A DNA stretch of 38,135 nucleotides, taken from assembly GCA_009377795.1 (NCBI GenBank), contig WHTJ01000042.1:1-38135 (forward strand), written 5' to 3'. The position numbers were made by a program, and so were the translations under genes. Positions 1 through 7,950 of the stretch are shown here, in pieces (positions within the stretch are counted from its first letter, which is position 1; each line of letters starts with the position of its first letter). The DNA is from Propionibacteriales bacterium. GTDB taxonomy: Bacteria; Actinomycetota; Actinomycetes; Propionibacteriales; Nocardioidaceae. Under the pieces are notes generated by a model that did not search any database, had not been told where the DNA came from, and was given only the letters and a program-made list of their open reading frames with translations.

Positions 1-513
1 CAGCTCCTCGGCGGTCCACGGTTTCTCGTCGGCGCGTACCGCCAGAGAGCGTTTCGCGGCCCTCTTCGTCGCGGTCTTCTTGGCCGGCGCCTTCTTCGCG
101 GGCGCCTTCTTGGCCGTGGTCTCCTTGCTGGGTGCCTTGGTCGGTGTCTTCTTGGCCGGCACCTTCTTGGTCGGAGTCTTCTTGGCCGGGGTCTTCTTGG
201 CCGGGGTCTTCTTGGCCGGGGTCTTCTTGGCCGGGGTCTTCTTGGCCGGGGCCTTCTTCGCCGGGGCCTTCTTCGCGGGCGCCTTCTTCGCGGGCGCCTT
301 CTTCGCGGGCGCCTTCTTCGCGGGCGCCTTCTTCGCGGGCGCCTTCTTCGCGGGCGCCTTCTTCGCGGGCGCCTTCTTGGTGGTCTTCCTGGTGGCCGCG
401 CTCGTGGCGGCGGATCGCCCGGCCGTCGCCGGCTTCGTGGCGGCGATCGCGCGAGTGGATCGGCTCGCCGATGCACTCGTGGAGGCGGGTTTGCTCGCCG
501 GCACCTTCGGCAT
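1..513 (-). CDS. TraR/DksA-like protein with histone H1-like Lys/Ala/Pro tail (partial)
   Basis: The reading frame leaves the window at position 1, so 171 N-terminal residues are visible and the C-terminus is missing. It starts at ATG 513 with a GGGAAGG ribosome site upstream; the frame is open to a stop near 610, with no other start codon in between. The first 45 residues are rich in Ser, Thr and Ala. About 100 residues of [10 protein letters not shown] repeats follow, as in eukaryotic histone H1 tails. The last visible residues, [10 protein letters not shown], resemble the start of the DksA/TraR zinc-finger domain found near ileS in actinomycetes. The family binds RNA polymerase; the basic tail would be expected to bind DNA or RNA. 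The zinc-finger cysteines lie outside the window, so the family call is an inference. DUF167 lies upstream on the same strand. Confidence 0.72.
   Translation of the reverse strand, partial: MPKVPASKPASTSASASRSTRAIAATKPATAGRSAATSAATRKTTKKAPAKKAPAKKAPAKKAPAKKAPAKKAPAKKAPAKKAPAKKAPAKKTPAKKTPAKKTPAKKTPAKKTPTKKVPAKKTPTKAPSKETTAKKAPAKKAPAKKTATKRAAKRSLAVRADEKPWTAEEL
176..250. repeat. Five perfect 15-bp tandem repeats inside the H1-like tail
   Basis: The unit gtcttcttggccggg occurs five times without a mismatch. Read on the minus strand each unit encodes five residues of the P-A-K-K-T type. The unit length is a multiple of three, so copy-number changes keep the frame. Confidence 0.95.
266..370. repeat. 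Seven perfect 15-bp tandem repeats inside the H1-like tail
   Basis: The unit gccttcttcgcgggc occurs seven times in a row without a mismatch, starting at 266, 281, 296, 311, 326, 341 and 356. On the minus strand each encodes A-P-A-K-K. The identity at synonymous positions suggests recent expansion by slippage or unequal exchange. One diverged unit (251-265) separates this block from the preceding one. Confidence 0.95.
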
Positions 514-672
514 CGGGCGAATCCCTTCCCTCGGGGTGGCGAGCGAGTCACCACCGCAATCGGTCCCGAGAGAATAGGCCGCGAGACCTCGCCCTTCAAC
601 AATCCACGCCTACATAATCGAACATCCGTGCATTTGGCAGGCTGCGGAATGCATGCCGGTCGGATCTCGGTC

Positions 673-945
673 TCAGCCGGTGAGCAGCTCCCGCAGCCGC
701 TCCCGGACCTGTACGTCGTCCGCGTCGACCTCGAACACCTTGTCCCGGCTGGTCGCGCCGGACACCAGGGCCACGGCCGACCGGCGTACGCCGAACACGT
801 CCGCCAGCGCGCGCGACGCCGCCGCCGTCGCCCGGCCGTCGACCGGGCGCGCCGACACGGCCACCACGAGTGCCGAGCCATGCGCCCCGCCGACGCGTGG
901 GCGCGCAGAACCCGGCTTCACCCGCACCGGGATCCGAACCGCCAT
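673..945 (-). CDS. DUF167 (YggU-like) family protein
   Basis: The protein has 90 residues, the usual size for the DUF167/YggU family, whose biochemical role is unknown. The family pattern is visible: an N-terminal VRVKPGS motif, a central [10 protein letters not shown] stretch, and [12 protein letters not shown] near residues 62-73. ATG 945 is chosen because it places VRVKPGS near the N-terminus as in homologues. The ribosome site is weak. The frame runs open far upstream, antisense to ileS, but that extension is rejected. The DksA-like gene follows on the same strand after about 160 bp, and the ileS leader is divergent. Confidence 0.82.
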   Translation of the reverse strand: MAVRIPVRVKPGSARPRVGGAHGSALVVAVSARPVDGRATAAASRALADVFGVRRSAVALVSGATSRDKVFEVDADDVQVRERLRELLTG

Positions 946-999
946 GTATCCAGTGTCGCCCACAACCGCCCAGCCCGTAGACTGCGATACGCTGACAAG

Positions 1000-1368
1000 G
1001 CGCTGATGGGGACGAGTAGTCGCCGAACGCAGCCCGAAGCGAGCCGGGAACGGTGCGAGCCCGGTGGCGTGCACGACGTCGAACATCACCCCGGAGCCGC
1101 CGGAAGAACGGGCCGCCGCACACGCGACCTCAGTAGAACCGGCTCGGCGAGACAGCGTCCTGCATGGTCCGGGCAGACGCCCGCGATCGGCGGGACGCGA
1201 CGAGTGGGCCACCCGCGAGGTGGCCAAGGAGGGTGGTACCGCGGGAAGCGTCGACGACGCGACTCGTCCCTCCGCCAGCACAGCCTGACCCGGGTCATAC
1301 AGAACGTGCGCCATCGCGCACGGATCGCATGACACGGGACCGGAACCCAGGCACTGACGGAGGAGTAG
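1000..1368 (+). promoter_or_regulatory. Isoleucine T-box riboswitch leader of ileS, probably translational
   Basis: T-box leaders sense uncharged tRNA. The core ggtggtaccgcgg lies at 1232-1244. A stem I-like start (gatggggacgag) begins near 1005, an AGTAGAACCGG element lies near 1132, and a specifier-like loop carries the Ile codon ATC at 1085-1087. Two pairings exclude each other. ggaggg (1228-1233) matches ccctcc (1268-1273), and cctccg (1269-1274) matches cggagg (1358-1363), which is the ileS ribosome site. This suits control of translation rather than termination, as known for actinobacterial ileS T-boxes. A weak promoter (TAGACT at 978-983, GTGTCG at 953-958) could start the RNA near 990. 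The stretch from 946 to the leader shows nothing else. Confidence 0.9.
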
Positions 1369-4300
1369 ATGACCAGCCCCGACCCGGGCTCGGGCTTCCG
1401 CCCGGTTCCCGCGCAGGTGGACTTGCCGGCCCTCGAGCACGACGTGCTGCGCCTCTGGCACGAGCAGCGCACCTTCGAGAAGTCCGTGCAGAAGAACGCC
1501 GACGGCCCCACCTGGACGTTCTACGAGGGTCCGCCGACGGCCAACGGGCAACCCGGCGTCCATCACGTCGAGTCGCGCTGCTTCAAGGACGTCTTCCCCC
1601 GGTTCAAGACCATGCAGGGCTACCAGGTAGCCCGCAAGGGCGGCTGGGACTGCCACGGCCTGCCGGTCGAGCTCGAGGTCGAGAAGGAGCTGGGCTTCAC
1701 CGGCAAGAACGACATCGAGAAGTTCGGGGTCGCGGAGTTCAACCAGCGCTGCCGGGAGTCCGTGCAGCGGCACGTCGACGCCTGGGTCGAGATGAGTGAC
1801 CGGGTCGGCTACTGGGTCGACTACGAGAACGCCTACCGCACGATGGAGCCGTCGTACGTCGAGAGCGTCTGGTGGGCCCTGCGGCAGATCTACGACAAGG
1901 GTCTCCTGGTCGAGGACTACCGGGTCACGCCGTACTGCCCGCGCTGCGAGACCGGGCTGTCCGACCACGAGCTCGGCCAGCCGGGCGCCTACGAGACCGT
2001 GTCCGACCCGTCGGTGTACGTCCGGTTCCCGCTGACGTCCGGCCCGTACGCGGGCCAGGCCGCGCTGCTGACCTGGACGACGACGCCGTGGACGCTCGTC
2101 TCCAACGCCCTGGTCGCCGTACACCCCGAGGTGGAGTACGTGGTCGCCACCGACGGCACGGAGTCACTCGTGGTCGCGGCCGCCCGGGTCGAGGCCGCGC
2201 TCGGTGAGGGCTGGCAGGTCACCGCGCGGTTCACCGGGCGGGACATGGTCGGGTGGGAGTACTCCCGGCCGTTCGAGCTGGTGGCCTGGCCGGGCGGACG
2301 CGCGCACTTCGTCGTCACCGAGGACTACGTCACCACCGACGACGGCACCGGTCTGGTGCACCAGTCGCCGGCGTTCGGCGAGGACGACTTTCGCAGCTGC
2401 CGGGAGAACGGCGTCGAGATGGTCAACCCGATCGACACCGCCGGGCGGTTCCTCGGCGACCTCGACCTGGTCGGCGGACAGTTCTTCAAGCACGCCGACA
2501 CCGACCTGGTCGCCGACCTCGAGGCGCGCGGCCTGATGTTCCGGCACGAGTCGTACGAGCACTCGTACCCGCACTGCTGGCGCTGCCACACCCCGCTGCT
2601 GTACTACGCGCAGCCGTCCTGGTACATCCGGACCACCGCGGTCAAGGACGCCCTGCTCCGGGAGAACGACCGCACCAACTGGGTACCGGAGACGGTCAAG
2701 TGGGGGCGGTACGGCGACTGGCTGCACAACAACGTGGACTGGTCGCTGTCCCGCAACCGCTACTGGGGAACGCCGCTGCCGATCTGGCGCTGCCCCGACG
2801 GCCACGAGACCTGCGTGGCGTCGCTGGCCGAGCTCAGCGAGCTGACCGGCAGCGACCAGTCCGGCCTCGACCCGCACCGGCCGTTCGTCGACGAGGTCAC
2901 CTTCACGTGCCCGCATCCGTCCGCGCGGGTTGGGGGTGGTGGCGAGGGTTCTGCCCATGCTTCCGAGGCGTGCGGCAAGGTCGCCAGACGGGTGCCCGAA
3001 GTCATCGACGGGTGGTTCGACTCGGGCTCGATGCCGTTCGCGCAGTGGGGTTACCCGTACGTCGACGGCTCGGAGGAGCAGTTCAAGCAGGCCTACCCGG
3101 CTCAGTTCATCTCCGAGGGCATCGACCAGACCCGCGGCTGGTTCTACACCCTGATGGCGATCGGCACCCTGGTGTTCGACCGGACCTCGTACGAGAACGT
3201 CGTCTGCCTGGGGATGATCCTCGCCGAGGACGGCCGGAAGATGTCCAAGCACCTGGGCAACATCCTCAAGCCGATGCCTCTGATGGACGAGCACGGCGCG
3301 GACGCCTTGCGGTGGTTCATGGCGACGTCCGGCTCGCCCTGGTCCGCGCGGCGGGTCGGGCACGCCACCCTGCAGGAGCTGGTACGGAAGGTGCTGCTGA
3401 CGTACTGGAACACGGTGGCGTTCCACACCCTGTACGCCCACACCGCAGGCTGGTCCCCGGCCGACGGCGCGCCTCCGGTCGGCGAGCGCCCGGTGCTCGA
3501 CCGCTGGCTGCACGCCGAGACCGACCGGCTGACCCGCGAGGTCACCGCGGCCATGGAGAGCTTCGACACCCAGCGGACCGGGCAGCTGATCTCGCAGTTC
3601 GTCGACGACCTCTCGAACTGGTACGTGCGGCGTTCGCGCCGTCGCTTCTGGGACGGCGATCCGGCCGCGCTGGCGAGCCTGCACCACACGCTGGCCGTGC
3701 TCACCCGGCTGCTGGCGCCGGTGACTCCTTTCGTCACCGAGCGGGTCTGGCAGGAGGTCGTGCGCCCGGTGACGCCGGACGCGGCGGAGTCGGTGCACCT
3801 CGCGTCCTGGCCGTCGTACGACGAGACCGCGATCGACGACACGCTGGCCGACCAGATGGCGCTCGCCCGGCGCCTGGTCGAGCTCGGGCGGTCCGCACGC
3901 GCCGAGGCGAAGGTGAAGACCCGGCAGCCCCTGCGACGCGCCCTGGTCGGAACCCGCGCGTGGGACGCCCTGTCCGAGGAACTGCGGGCCGACATCTCCG
4001 ACGAGCTCAACGTCGCCGCGGTGGAGCCGCTGTCCTCGGCCGGATCAGATCTGGTGGACCACTCGGCCAAGGGCAACTTCCGCGCGCTGGGCAAGCGGTT
4101 CGGCAGGGACACCCCCAAGGTCGCGGCCGCGATCGCCCGGGCCCCGGCGGCGGACCTCGCGGCCCAGCTGAGCGAGACCGGGTCGGCGACGGTGGACGTC
4201 GACGGATCTCCGACCGCCGTGAGTGCGGACGAGGTCATCGTCTCCGAGCGCCCGCGCGAGGGCTGGTCGGTGGTCAACGAACAGGGCGAGACCATGGCCC

Positions 4301-4587
4301 TCGACCTGGAGCTCACTCCGGAGCTGGTCCGTGCGGGGCTGGCCCGGGAGGCGGTGCGGTTGATTCAGGAGGCTCGTAAGCGCACCGGCCTGGAGGTCAG
4401 TGACCGGATACGGCTCTGGTGGACGGCCGACGCCGAGATGGCGGCGGCGATGCGCGCGCATGCCGGCCTGGTGGGCCAGGAGGTTCTGGCGCTCGAGCTC
4501 AGCGAAGGTGCACCCGCCGCGGATCTTGCGGAGCACTCCGACGCACAGCTCGGGCTGCGATTCTGGCTGGCCAAGCACGTCGGCTGA
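1369..4587 (+). CDS. ileS: Isoleucyl-tRNA synthetase, eukaryotic-like type (IleRS2)
   Basis: This class I synthetase charges tRNA-Ile with isoleucine and edits valine. It is 1072 residues long, normal for actinobacterial IleRS. The HIGH-type motif reads HHVE (residues 65-68) and the KMSKS-type motif reads KMSKH (624-628); this pair marks the eukaryotic-like class, which is generally insensitive to mupirocin. The anticodon-binding region follows (LSNWYVRRSRRRFWDGD). ATG 1369 has ggagga at 1359-1364. A Gly/Ser/Ala-rich insertion sits at residues 518-533 between two cysteine-containing segments just before the conserved EVIDGWFDSG block. The gene is alone on its strand, is controlled by the T-box leader, and converges with divIVA across 93 bp. 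Confidence 0.98.
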   Translation: MTSPDPGSGFRPVPAQVDLPALEHDVLRLWHEQRTFEKSVQKNADGPTWTFYEGPPTANGQPGVHHVESRCFKDVFPRFKTMQGYQVARKGGWDCHGLPVELEVEKELGFTGKNDIEKFGVAEFNQRCRESVQRHVDAWVEMSDRVGYWVDYENAYRTMEPSYVESVWWALRQIYDKGLLVEDYRVTPYCPRCETGLSDHELGQPGAYETVSDPSVYVRFPLTSGPYAGQAALLTWTTTPWTLVSNALVAVHPEVEYVVATDGTESLVVAAARVEAALGEGWQVTARFTGRDMVGWEYSRPFELVAWPGGRAHFVVTEDYVTTDDGTGLVHQSPAFGEDDFRSCRENGVEMVNPIDTAGRFLGDLDLVGGQFFKHADTDLVADLEARGLMFRHESYEHSYPHCWRCHTPLLYYAQPSWYIRTTAVKDALLRENDRTNWVPETVKWGRYGDWLHNNVDWSLSRNRYWGTPLPIWRCPDGHETCVASLAELSELTGSDQSGLDPHRPFVDEVTFTCPHPSARVGGGGEGSAHASEACGKVARRVPEVIDGWFDSGSMPFAQWGYPYVDGSEEQFKQAYPAQFISEGIDQTRGWFYTLMAIGTLVFDRTSYENVVCLGMILAEDGRKMSKHLGNILKPMPLMDEHGADALRWFMATSGSPWSARRVGHATLQELVRKVLLTYWNTVAFHTLYAHTAGWSPADGAPPVGERPVLDRWLHAETDRLTREVTAAMESFDTQRTGQLISQFVDDLSNWYVRRSRRRFWDGDPAALASLHHTLAVLTRLLAPVTPFVTERVWQEVVRPVTPDAAESVHLASWPSYDETAIDDTLADQMALARRLVELGRSARAEAKVKTRQPLRRALVGTRAWDALSEELRADISDELNVAAVEPLSSAGSDLVDHSAKGNFRALGKRFGRDTPKVAAAIARAPAADLAAQLSETGSATVDVDGSPTAVSADEVIVSERPREGWSVVNEQGETMALDLELTPELVRAGLAREAVRLIQEARKRTGLEVSDRIRLWWTADAEMAAAMRAHAGLVGQEVLALELSEGAPAADLAEHSDAQLGLRFWLAKHVG

Positions 4588-4680
4588 CAGTGGCGCGGCG
4601 TACCGAATCTGAGCGCGCACACCGATCGACGGCGCCGGTCGCACTGCGACTGTGGGTGCGTACGGACAGGCGAGCTGAGA

Positions 4681-5439
4681 TCAGCCCTCTTCGCCGAGGA
4701 GTGACCTCAACCTGCCCCTGCCGCTTTGCTCGCTGCTGTCCTGGCTGGGCAGCTGCGTCTGTCCGGCCTCCTGCTTGCCGTCGAGCACCGCCAACTGCTC
4801 CTGGAAGTACGCCCGAAGCCGACTGCGGTACTGCCGCTCGAATGCACGCAGCTCCTCGACCTCACGCTCCAGCTGGTCGCGTTCACGCTCCAAGTCGCCG
4901 AACAGCTGTTCCCGGCGCTGCGCGGTCTCGTTGTCGAGCTTCTCGGCACGGGTGCGCGCGTCAGACTCGAACCGCTCGGACTTTGTCTTCGACTCCGACT
5001 CCAGGCGCTCGGCCTTCGTGCGCGCCTCGCCGATGATCCGGTCGGCCTGGTCCTTAGCGTCGGCCACGACCTCGTCGGCGTTCTTGGTGGCGATCTCCAG
5101 CAGACGGGCCGCGGCGCTCGATGCCTCCGCCACGGTGCCGGGCGCCTCCGGGGCGGGAACGGCCGCCTGGACCGGCGGCTGTGGCCGGGGCTCGGGTGCC
5201 GGTACCGGAGCAGGTGCGGGCGTCGGTGCGGGCGCCTGCGGCTGTGCCGGCCGGCTCGCAGCGCCGCCGGACTGCGCAGCCTCCAGCTTGGACCGCAGGT
5301 CGTCGTTCTCCTTGGTGAGGCGTTCCAGCTCGGCCTCCACCTCGTCCAAGAACTGGTCGACCTCCGCCATGTCATAGCCTTCACGCAGCCGGACGGGCGT
5401 AAAGCGCTTGTTGCGCACGTCCTCGGGAGTCAGCGGCAT
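4681..5439 (-). CDS. divIVA: DivIVA/Wag31 cell-pole scaffold protein
   Basis: DivIVA proteins bind curved membrane at poles and septa and direct polar wall growth in actinobacteria. The 252-residue protein starts with the diagnostic MPLTPEDVRNKRF and the DivIVA domain (about 1-55). A Pro/Ala/Gln-rich linker follows (57-101), then a long charged coiled coil (about 105-220) with heptad-like Lys/Glu/Arg repeats and a short tail. ATG 5439 follows AGGTGAGG. It is the last gene of the dcw-linked run, 105 bp after yggT. A possible own promoter (TTGTCG, 19 bp, TACGGT) lies in that gap. The Pro-rich linker is typical of actinomycete members. Confidence 0.97.
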   Translation of the reverse strand: MPLTPEDVRNKRFTPVRLREGYDMAEVDQFLDEVEAELERLTKENDDLRSKLEAAQSGGAASRPAQPQAPAPTPAPAPVPAPEPRPQPPVQAAVPAPEAPGTVAEASSAAARLLEIATKNADEVVADAKDQADRIIGEARTKAERLESESKTKSERFESDARTRAEKLDNETAQRREQLFGDLERERDQLEREVEELRAFERQYRSRLRAYFQEQLAVLDGKQEAGQTQLPSQDSSEQSGRGRLRSLLGEEG

Positions 5440-5544
5440 GACCTCACCTCATGTTGCGATCTCGTGGGAACATCAAGCGCCACCGTACTCCGTCGACGCC
5501 CGATTCCGACAACTCGGTGCCGGTTCGGCCTGTCCCTTGAGGCC

Positions 5545-5838
5545 CTAGCTGAGCAGCAACCGGCTGTTGATGGTGAGCAGCAGGTAGCAGATCAACAGCA
5601 ACACCATAAACGACAGATCGATACCAATGCCCCCGAATCTCAGCGGAGGGATGAGCCGTCGCAGCGCGATCAGCGGCGGATCGGTCACGGTGTAGACGGC
5701 CTCGAGCACGACGAGCAGAGGCCCCTTCGGGCTCCACGACCGCGCGAACACCTGTACCCAGTCCACGACGAACCGCACCAGGAGCATGGCCAATGCCAGC
5801 CACAACACCAGGTGGATGAAGGATCCAACCGCTTGCAC
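5545..5838 (-). CDS. YggT family membrane protein
   Basis: This is a 97-residue integral membrane protein with two hydrophobic segments, about residues 5-28 and 72-95. They flank a loop containing TDPPLIALRRLIPP, the conserved YggT motif. The family is regularly encoded between sepF and divIVA in Gram-positive dcw regions and is thought to act in division or envelope maintenance, without a defined activity. The start is GTG 5838 with AGGAGA seven bases upstream. It sits 164 bp downstream of sepF. Confidence 0.93.
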   Translation of the reverse strand: MQAVGSFIHLVLWLALAMLLVRFVVDWVQVFARSWSPKGPLLVVLEAVYTVTDPPLIALRRLIPPLRFGGIGIDLSFMVLLLICYLLLTINSRLLLS

Positions 5839-5957
5839 AGAGACTCTCCTACTACCCGCCCGTCCCCGACGACGCCTCTAACGTACCCGGCACAACCAGG
5901 CCTACTCACACCACCGTCGAGCGCGCGGCCGGTCAAATGCCGCCGGGTGCGCGCCTC

Positions 5958-5980
5958 CGGCCGTACGGCTGTCACGGCCG
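5958..5980 (-). terminator. GC-rich hairpin downstream of sepF
   Basis: A 7-bp perfect stem (5958-5964 with 5974-5980) and a 9-base loop lie 23 bp after the sepF stop. There is no T-run, so it may only attenuate transcription or stabilise the mRNA end before yggT. Confidence 0.35.
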
Positions 5981-6002
5981 AGGGCTCGGGTCTGATCGCT
6001 GT

Positions 6003-6476
6003 TCAGGACTGGTTGAAGAAGCCGCCCTCGGCGATTCGCTGCTTGTCCTCGGCCGCGACCGTGACATTGGGAGGCGAGAGCAGGAACACCTTCTTGGTCA
6101 CCCGCTCGATCGAGCCGCGCACCCCGAAGATCAACCCGGCGGCGAAGTCCACCAGGCGCTTGGCGTCGCTGTCGTCCATCTCGGAAAGGTTCATGATCAC
6201 CGGGATGCCGTCGCGGAAGTTCTCGCCGATCGTGCGCGCCTCGTTGTAGGTCCTGGGGTGCAGGGTGACGATCCGGGACAGCTCCGCGATCGTGGTCGTG
6301 GGACGCCGACGGTCGGACAGCTCGGTCACTGCGCCCGAGTCGTCCGGGACGGCATGCACCGGACGTGGGTCGAGCTCGCCCCGCCGGTCGTCGAAGTCGG
6401 CGTACTCATCGTCGAAGCGGTCCGTATCTTCTACCAAACCGAGGTAGACCCCCATCTTGCGCATCGCGGTGCCCAT
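6003..6476 (-). CDS. sepF: SepF, membrane anchor of the Z-ring
   Basis: SepF binds FtsZ and the membrane and is the main Z-ring anchor in actinobacteria, which lack FtsA. The 157-residue protein begins [17 protein letters not shown], which contains the amphipathic membrane-binding helix. An acidic variable linker (about 18-65) follows, then the SepF core with [29 protein letters not shown] and the conserved EGGFFNQ end. ATG 6476 is preferred because homologues start at this helix; a GTG two codons upstream (6482) is also possible behind AAAGGG. It lies 44 bp downstream of yggS. Confidence 0.95.
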   Translation of the reverse strand: MGTAMRKMGVYLGLVEDTDRFDDEYADFDDRRGELDPRPVHAVPDDSGAVTELSDRRRPTTTIAELSRIVTLHPRTYNEARTIGENFRDGIPVIMNLSEMDDSDAKRLVDFAAGLIFGVRGSIERVTKKVFLLSPPNVTVAAEDKQRIAEGGFFNQS

Positions 6477-6520
6477 GGCCACATGACCCTTTCGGTACGA
6501 GAAACTCGCCGTCCATGACA

Positions 6521-7222
6521 TTACCGGAGCAAAGGCCGCTCACCGAGCACCGCGCCTCCGACACGCACGTGTGTCGCGCCGTATCTGACCGCCGCCTCCA
6601 GATCCCCGCTCATGCCCGCGGAGATCATCGTCGCGCCCGGGTGCCGCTCCCGCAGGTCCTCGGCCACCCCGGCGAGCCGTTCGAAGGCGGGAGCGGGGTC
6701 GCGGCCCAGTGGCGCGATCCCCATGACGCCCGCGATCTCCAGCAGCCGGACCGCGGCCAGCCGGTCGGCCAGGGCCGGTACGTCCTCCGGTTTGGCGCCG
6801 ATGCGCCCGGACTGCTCGCCCGGCGGATCGAGGTTGACCTGGACGAGGCAACGCAGCCTCCGTTCGGACCGGTGTACGGCCCTGGCGAGCGCGTCGACGA
6901 GCCTCGGACGGTCGACCGAGTGCAGCACGTCGGTGTACCGCGCGACGTCGGCGGCCTTGTTGGTCTGCAGCGCGCCGGCGAAGTGCCAGGTCAGCCCCAG
7001 GCCGGCGCACTCGGAGTGCTTATGCATCGCCTCGGGGTGGCGGCTCTCCCCCACGTCCGTCACGCCGAGCTCGGCCAGCACTCGGACGTCGGCGGCCGGG
7101 AAGGTCTTCGTGACCACGACGAGATGCACGCCGGACTCGTCCCGCCCAGCCTCGCGGCATGCCTCGACGATCCTCCGGCGTACGGCGTCGAGGCCCGCGG
7201 CCACCTCCTCGCGACGACTCAA
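6521..7222 (-). CDS. yggS: YggS/PROSC family pyridoxal phosphate homeostasis protein
   Basis: This family binds pyridoxal 5'-phosphate without known catalysis and buffers PLP and amino-acid/keto-acid pools. The 233-residue protein shows the PLP lysine in VVVTKTFP (K39), the [10 protein letters not shown] motif, and the phosphate-binding [10 protein letters not shown] and [11 protein letters not shown] segments, consistent with a type III-fold TIM barrel. The motif usually written GENY reads GESR here. The start is TTG 7222, overlapping the pgeF stop as TTGA with CAGGATCC upstream, which suggests translational coupling. The order pgeF-yggS-sepF is standard in actinobacteria. Confidence 0.95.
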   Translation of the reverse strand: MSRREEVAAGLDAVRRRIVEACREAGRDESGVHLVVVTKTFPAADVRVLAELGVTDVGESRHPEAMHKHSECAGLGLTWHFAGALQTNKAADVARYTDVLHSVDRPRLVDALARAVHRSERRLRCLVQVNLDPPGEQSGRIGAKPEDVPALADRLAAVRLLEIAGVMGIAPLGRDPAPAFERLAGVAEDLRERHPGATMISAGMSGDLEAAVRYGATHVRVGGAVLGERPLLR

Positions 7223-7947
7223 CGCCGGATCCTGACCAGTCCGGCGGACCGGCCGGTCATCGGCCCGTCCCGGCGATGGGAGTACAGGTCGGGCGTCTCA
7301 CGCGTGCACCACGAGCCGAAGCCGGTAACGGAGCAACCGGCCTCCCGGAGCTGCGACTCGACACCGGCGCCGAGGTCGAGCGCGGGGGTGCCCCACGACG
7401 TCATGCTCCGCGACGCCGGTACGGCGGCCACCACGTCGGCCTGCATGGCCTCCGGCACCTCGTAGCACGCACCGCACACATACGGGCCCACCCAGGCGGT
7501 GATCCGATCGGCTCCGAGCTCGCGCATGCCCCGAACGGTATTCGGTACGACGCCCGCCGCCATGCCGGACCGTCCGGCGTGCGCGCATCCGACTACCCCG
7601 GCCTCGGGGTCGGCGAGGAGCACGGGTACGCAGTCGGCGACCCGGGCCGAGATCACCAGCCCGGGGACGTCGGTCACCAGCGCGTCCACCCGCGGCGGGG
7701 AGCCGGGCGGCGGAGCCTGCCGCAACACGGCCACCTCCGCGTCATGCATCTGGTGCATGCGTGCGACGGTTCCCGGGTCGGTGTCGAGCTCACGGGCCAG
7801 GATCTCGTAGTTGTGCTCGACGTCCTCCGGCGAGTCGCCCGGGGCCGCGCCGAGATTCAAGGTGTCGAACGGCGGGCTGCTCACGCCGCCATGCCGGTCG
7901 GTGAACGCGATCTCGACACTGCCGAACGTGTCGCGAAAGCAGAACAC
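7219..7947 (-). CDS. pgeF: PgeF (YfiH) laccase-domain protein
   Basis: Members of this family act on purine nucleosides, or on peptidoglycan intermediates in which L-Ser was misincorporated into UDP-MurNAc, and they bind a metal. The 242-residue protein carries the putative metal-ligand pattern: MHQMH (65 and 68), ADCVP (C106) and GCAHAGRSGMA (H123). TDRHGG and LNLG near the N-terminus also match the family. GTG 7947 starts 3 bp after the ftsZ stop, and the ribosome site lies inside ftsZ. Its place right after ftsZ is conserved and fits a link to wall precursor quality control. Confidence 0.93.
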   Translation of the reverse strand: MFCFRDTFGSVEIAFTDRHGGVSSPPFDTLNLGAAPGDSPEDVEHNYEILARELDTDPGTVARMHQMHDAEVAVLRQAPPPGSPPRVDALVTDVPGLVISARVADCVPVLLADPEAGVVGCAHAGRSGMAAGVVPNTVRGMRELGADRITAWVGPYVCGACYEVPEAMQADVVAAVPASRSMTSWGTPALDLGAGVESQLREAGCSVTGFGSWCTRETPDLYSHRRDGPMTGRSAGLVRIRR

Positions 7948-7950
7948 GTG

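Noticed and set aside
176-370. CRISPR-like tandem array
   Set aside because: The 15-bp units are contiguous with no spacers and keep a coding frame.
80-577. Plus-strand frame made of AGAFF repeats
   Set aside because: It is the complement of the Lys/Ala/Pro repeat tail; the minus frame has a proper start, ribosome site and a recognisable end.
673-2124. A 483-residue minus-strand protein antisense to ileS
   Set aside because: Only the last 90 residues (DUF167) resemble a protein family; the rest is the antisense shadow of ileS and its T-box leader.
2164-4379. Long frames on both strands inside ileS
   Set aside because: Arg/Gly/Pro-rich composition without family motifs, expected by chance in very GC-rich DNA; ileS explains the region.
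4588-4680. Bidirectional terminator between ileS and divIVA
   Set aside because: Short GC-rich self-complementary stretches exist but no convincing stem with a T-run was found.
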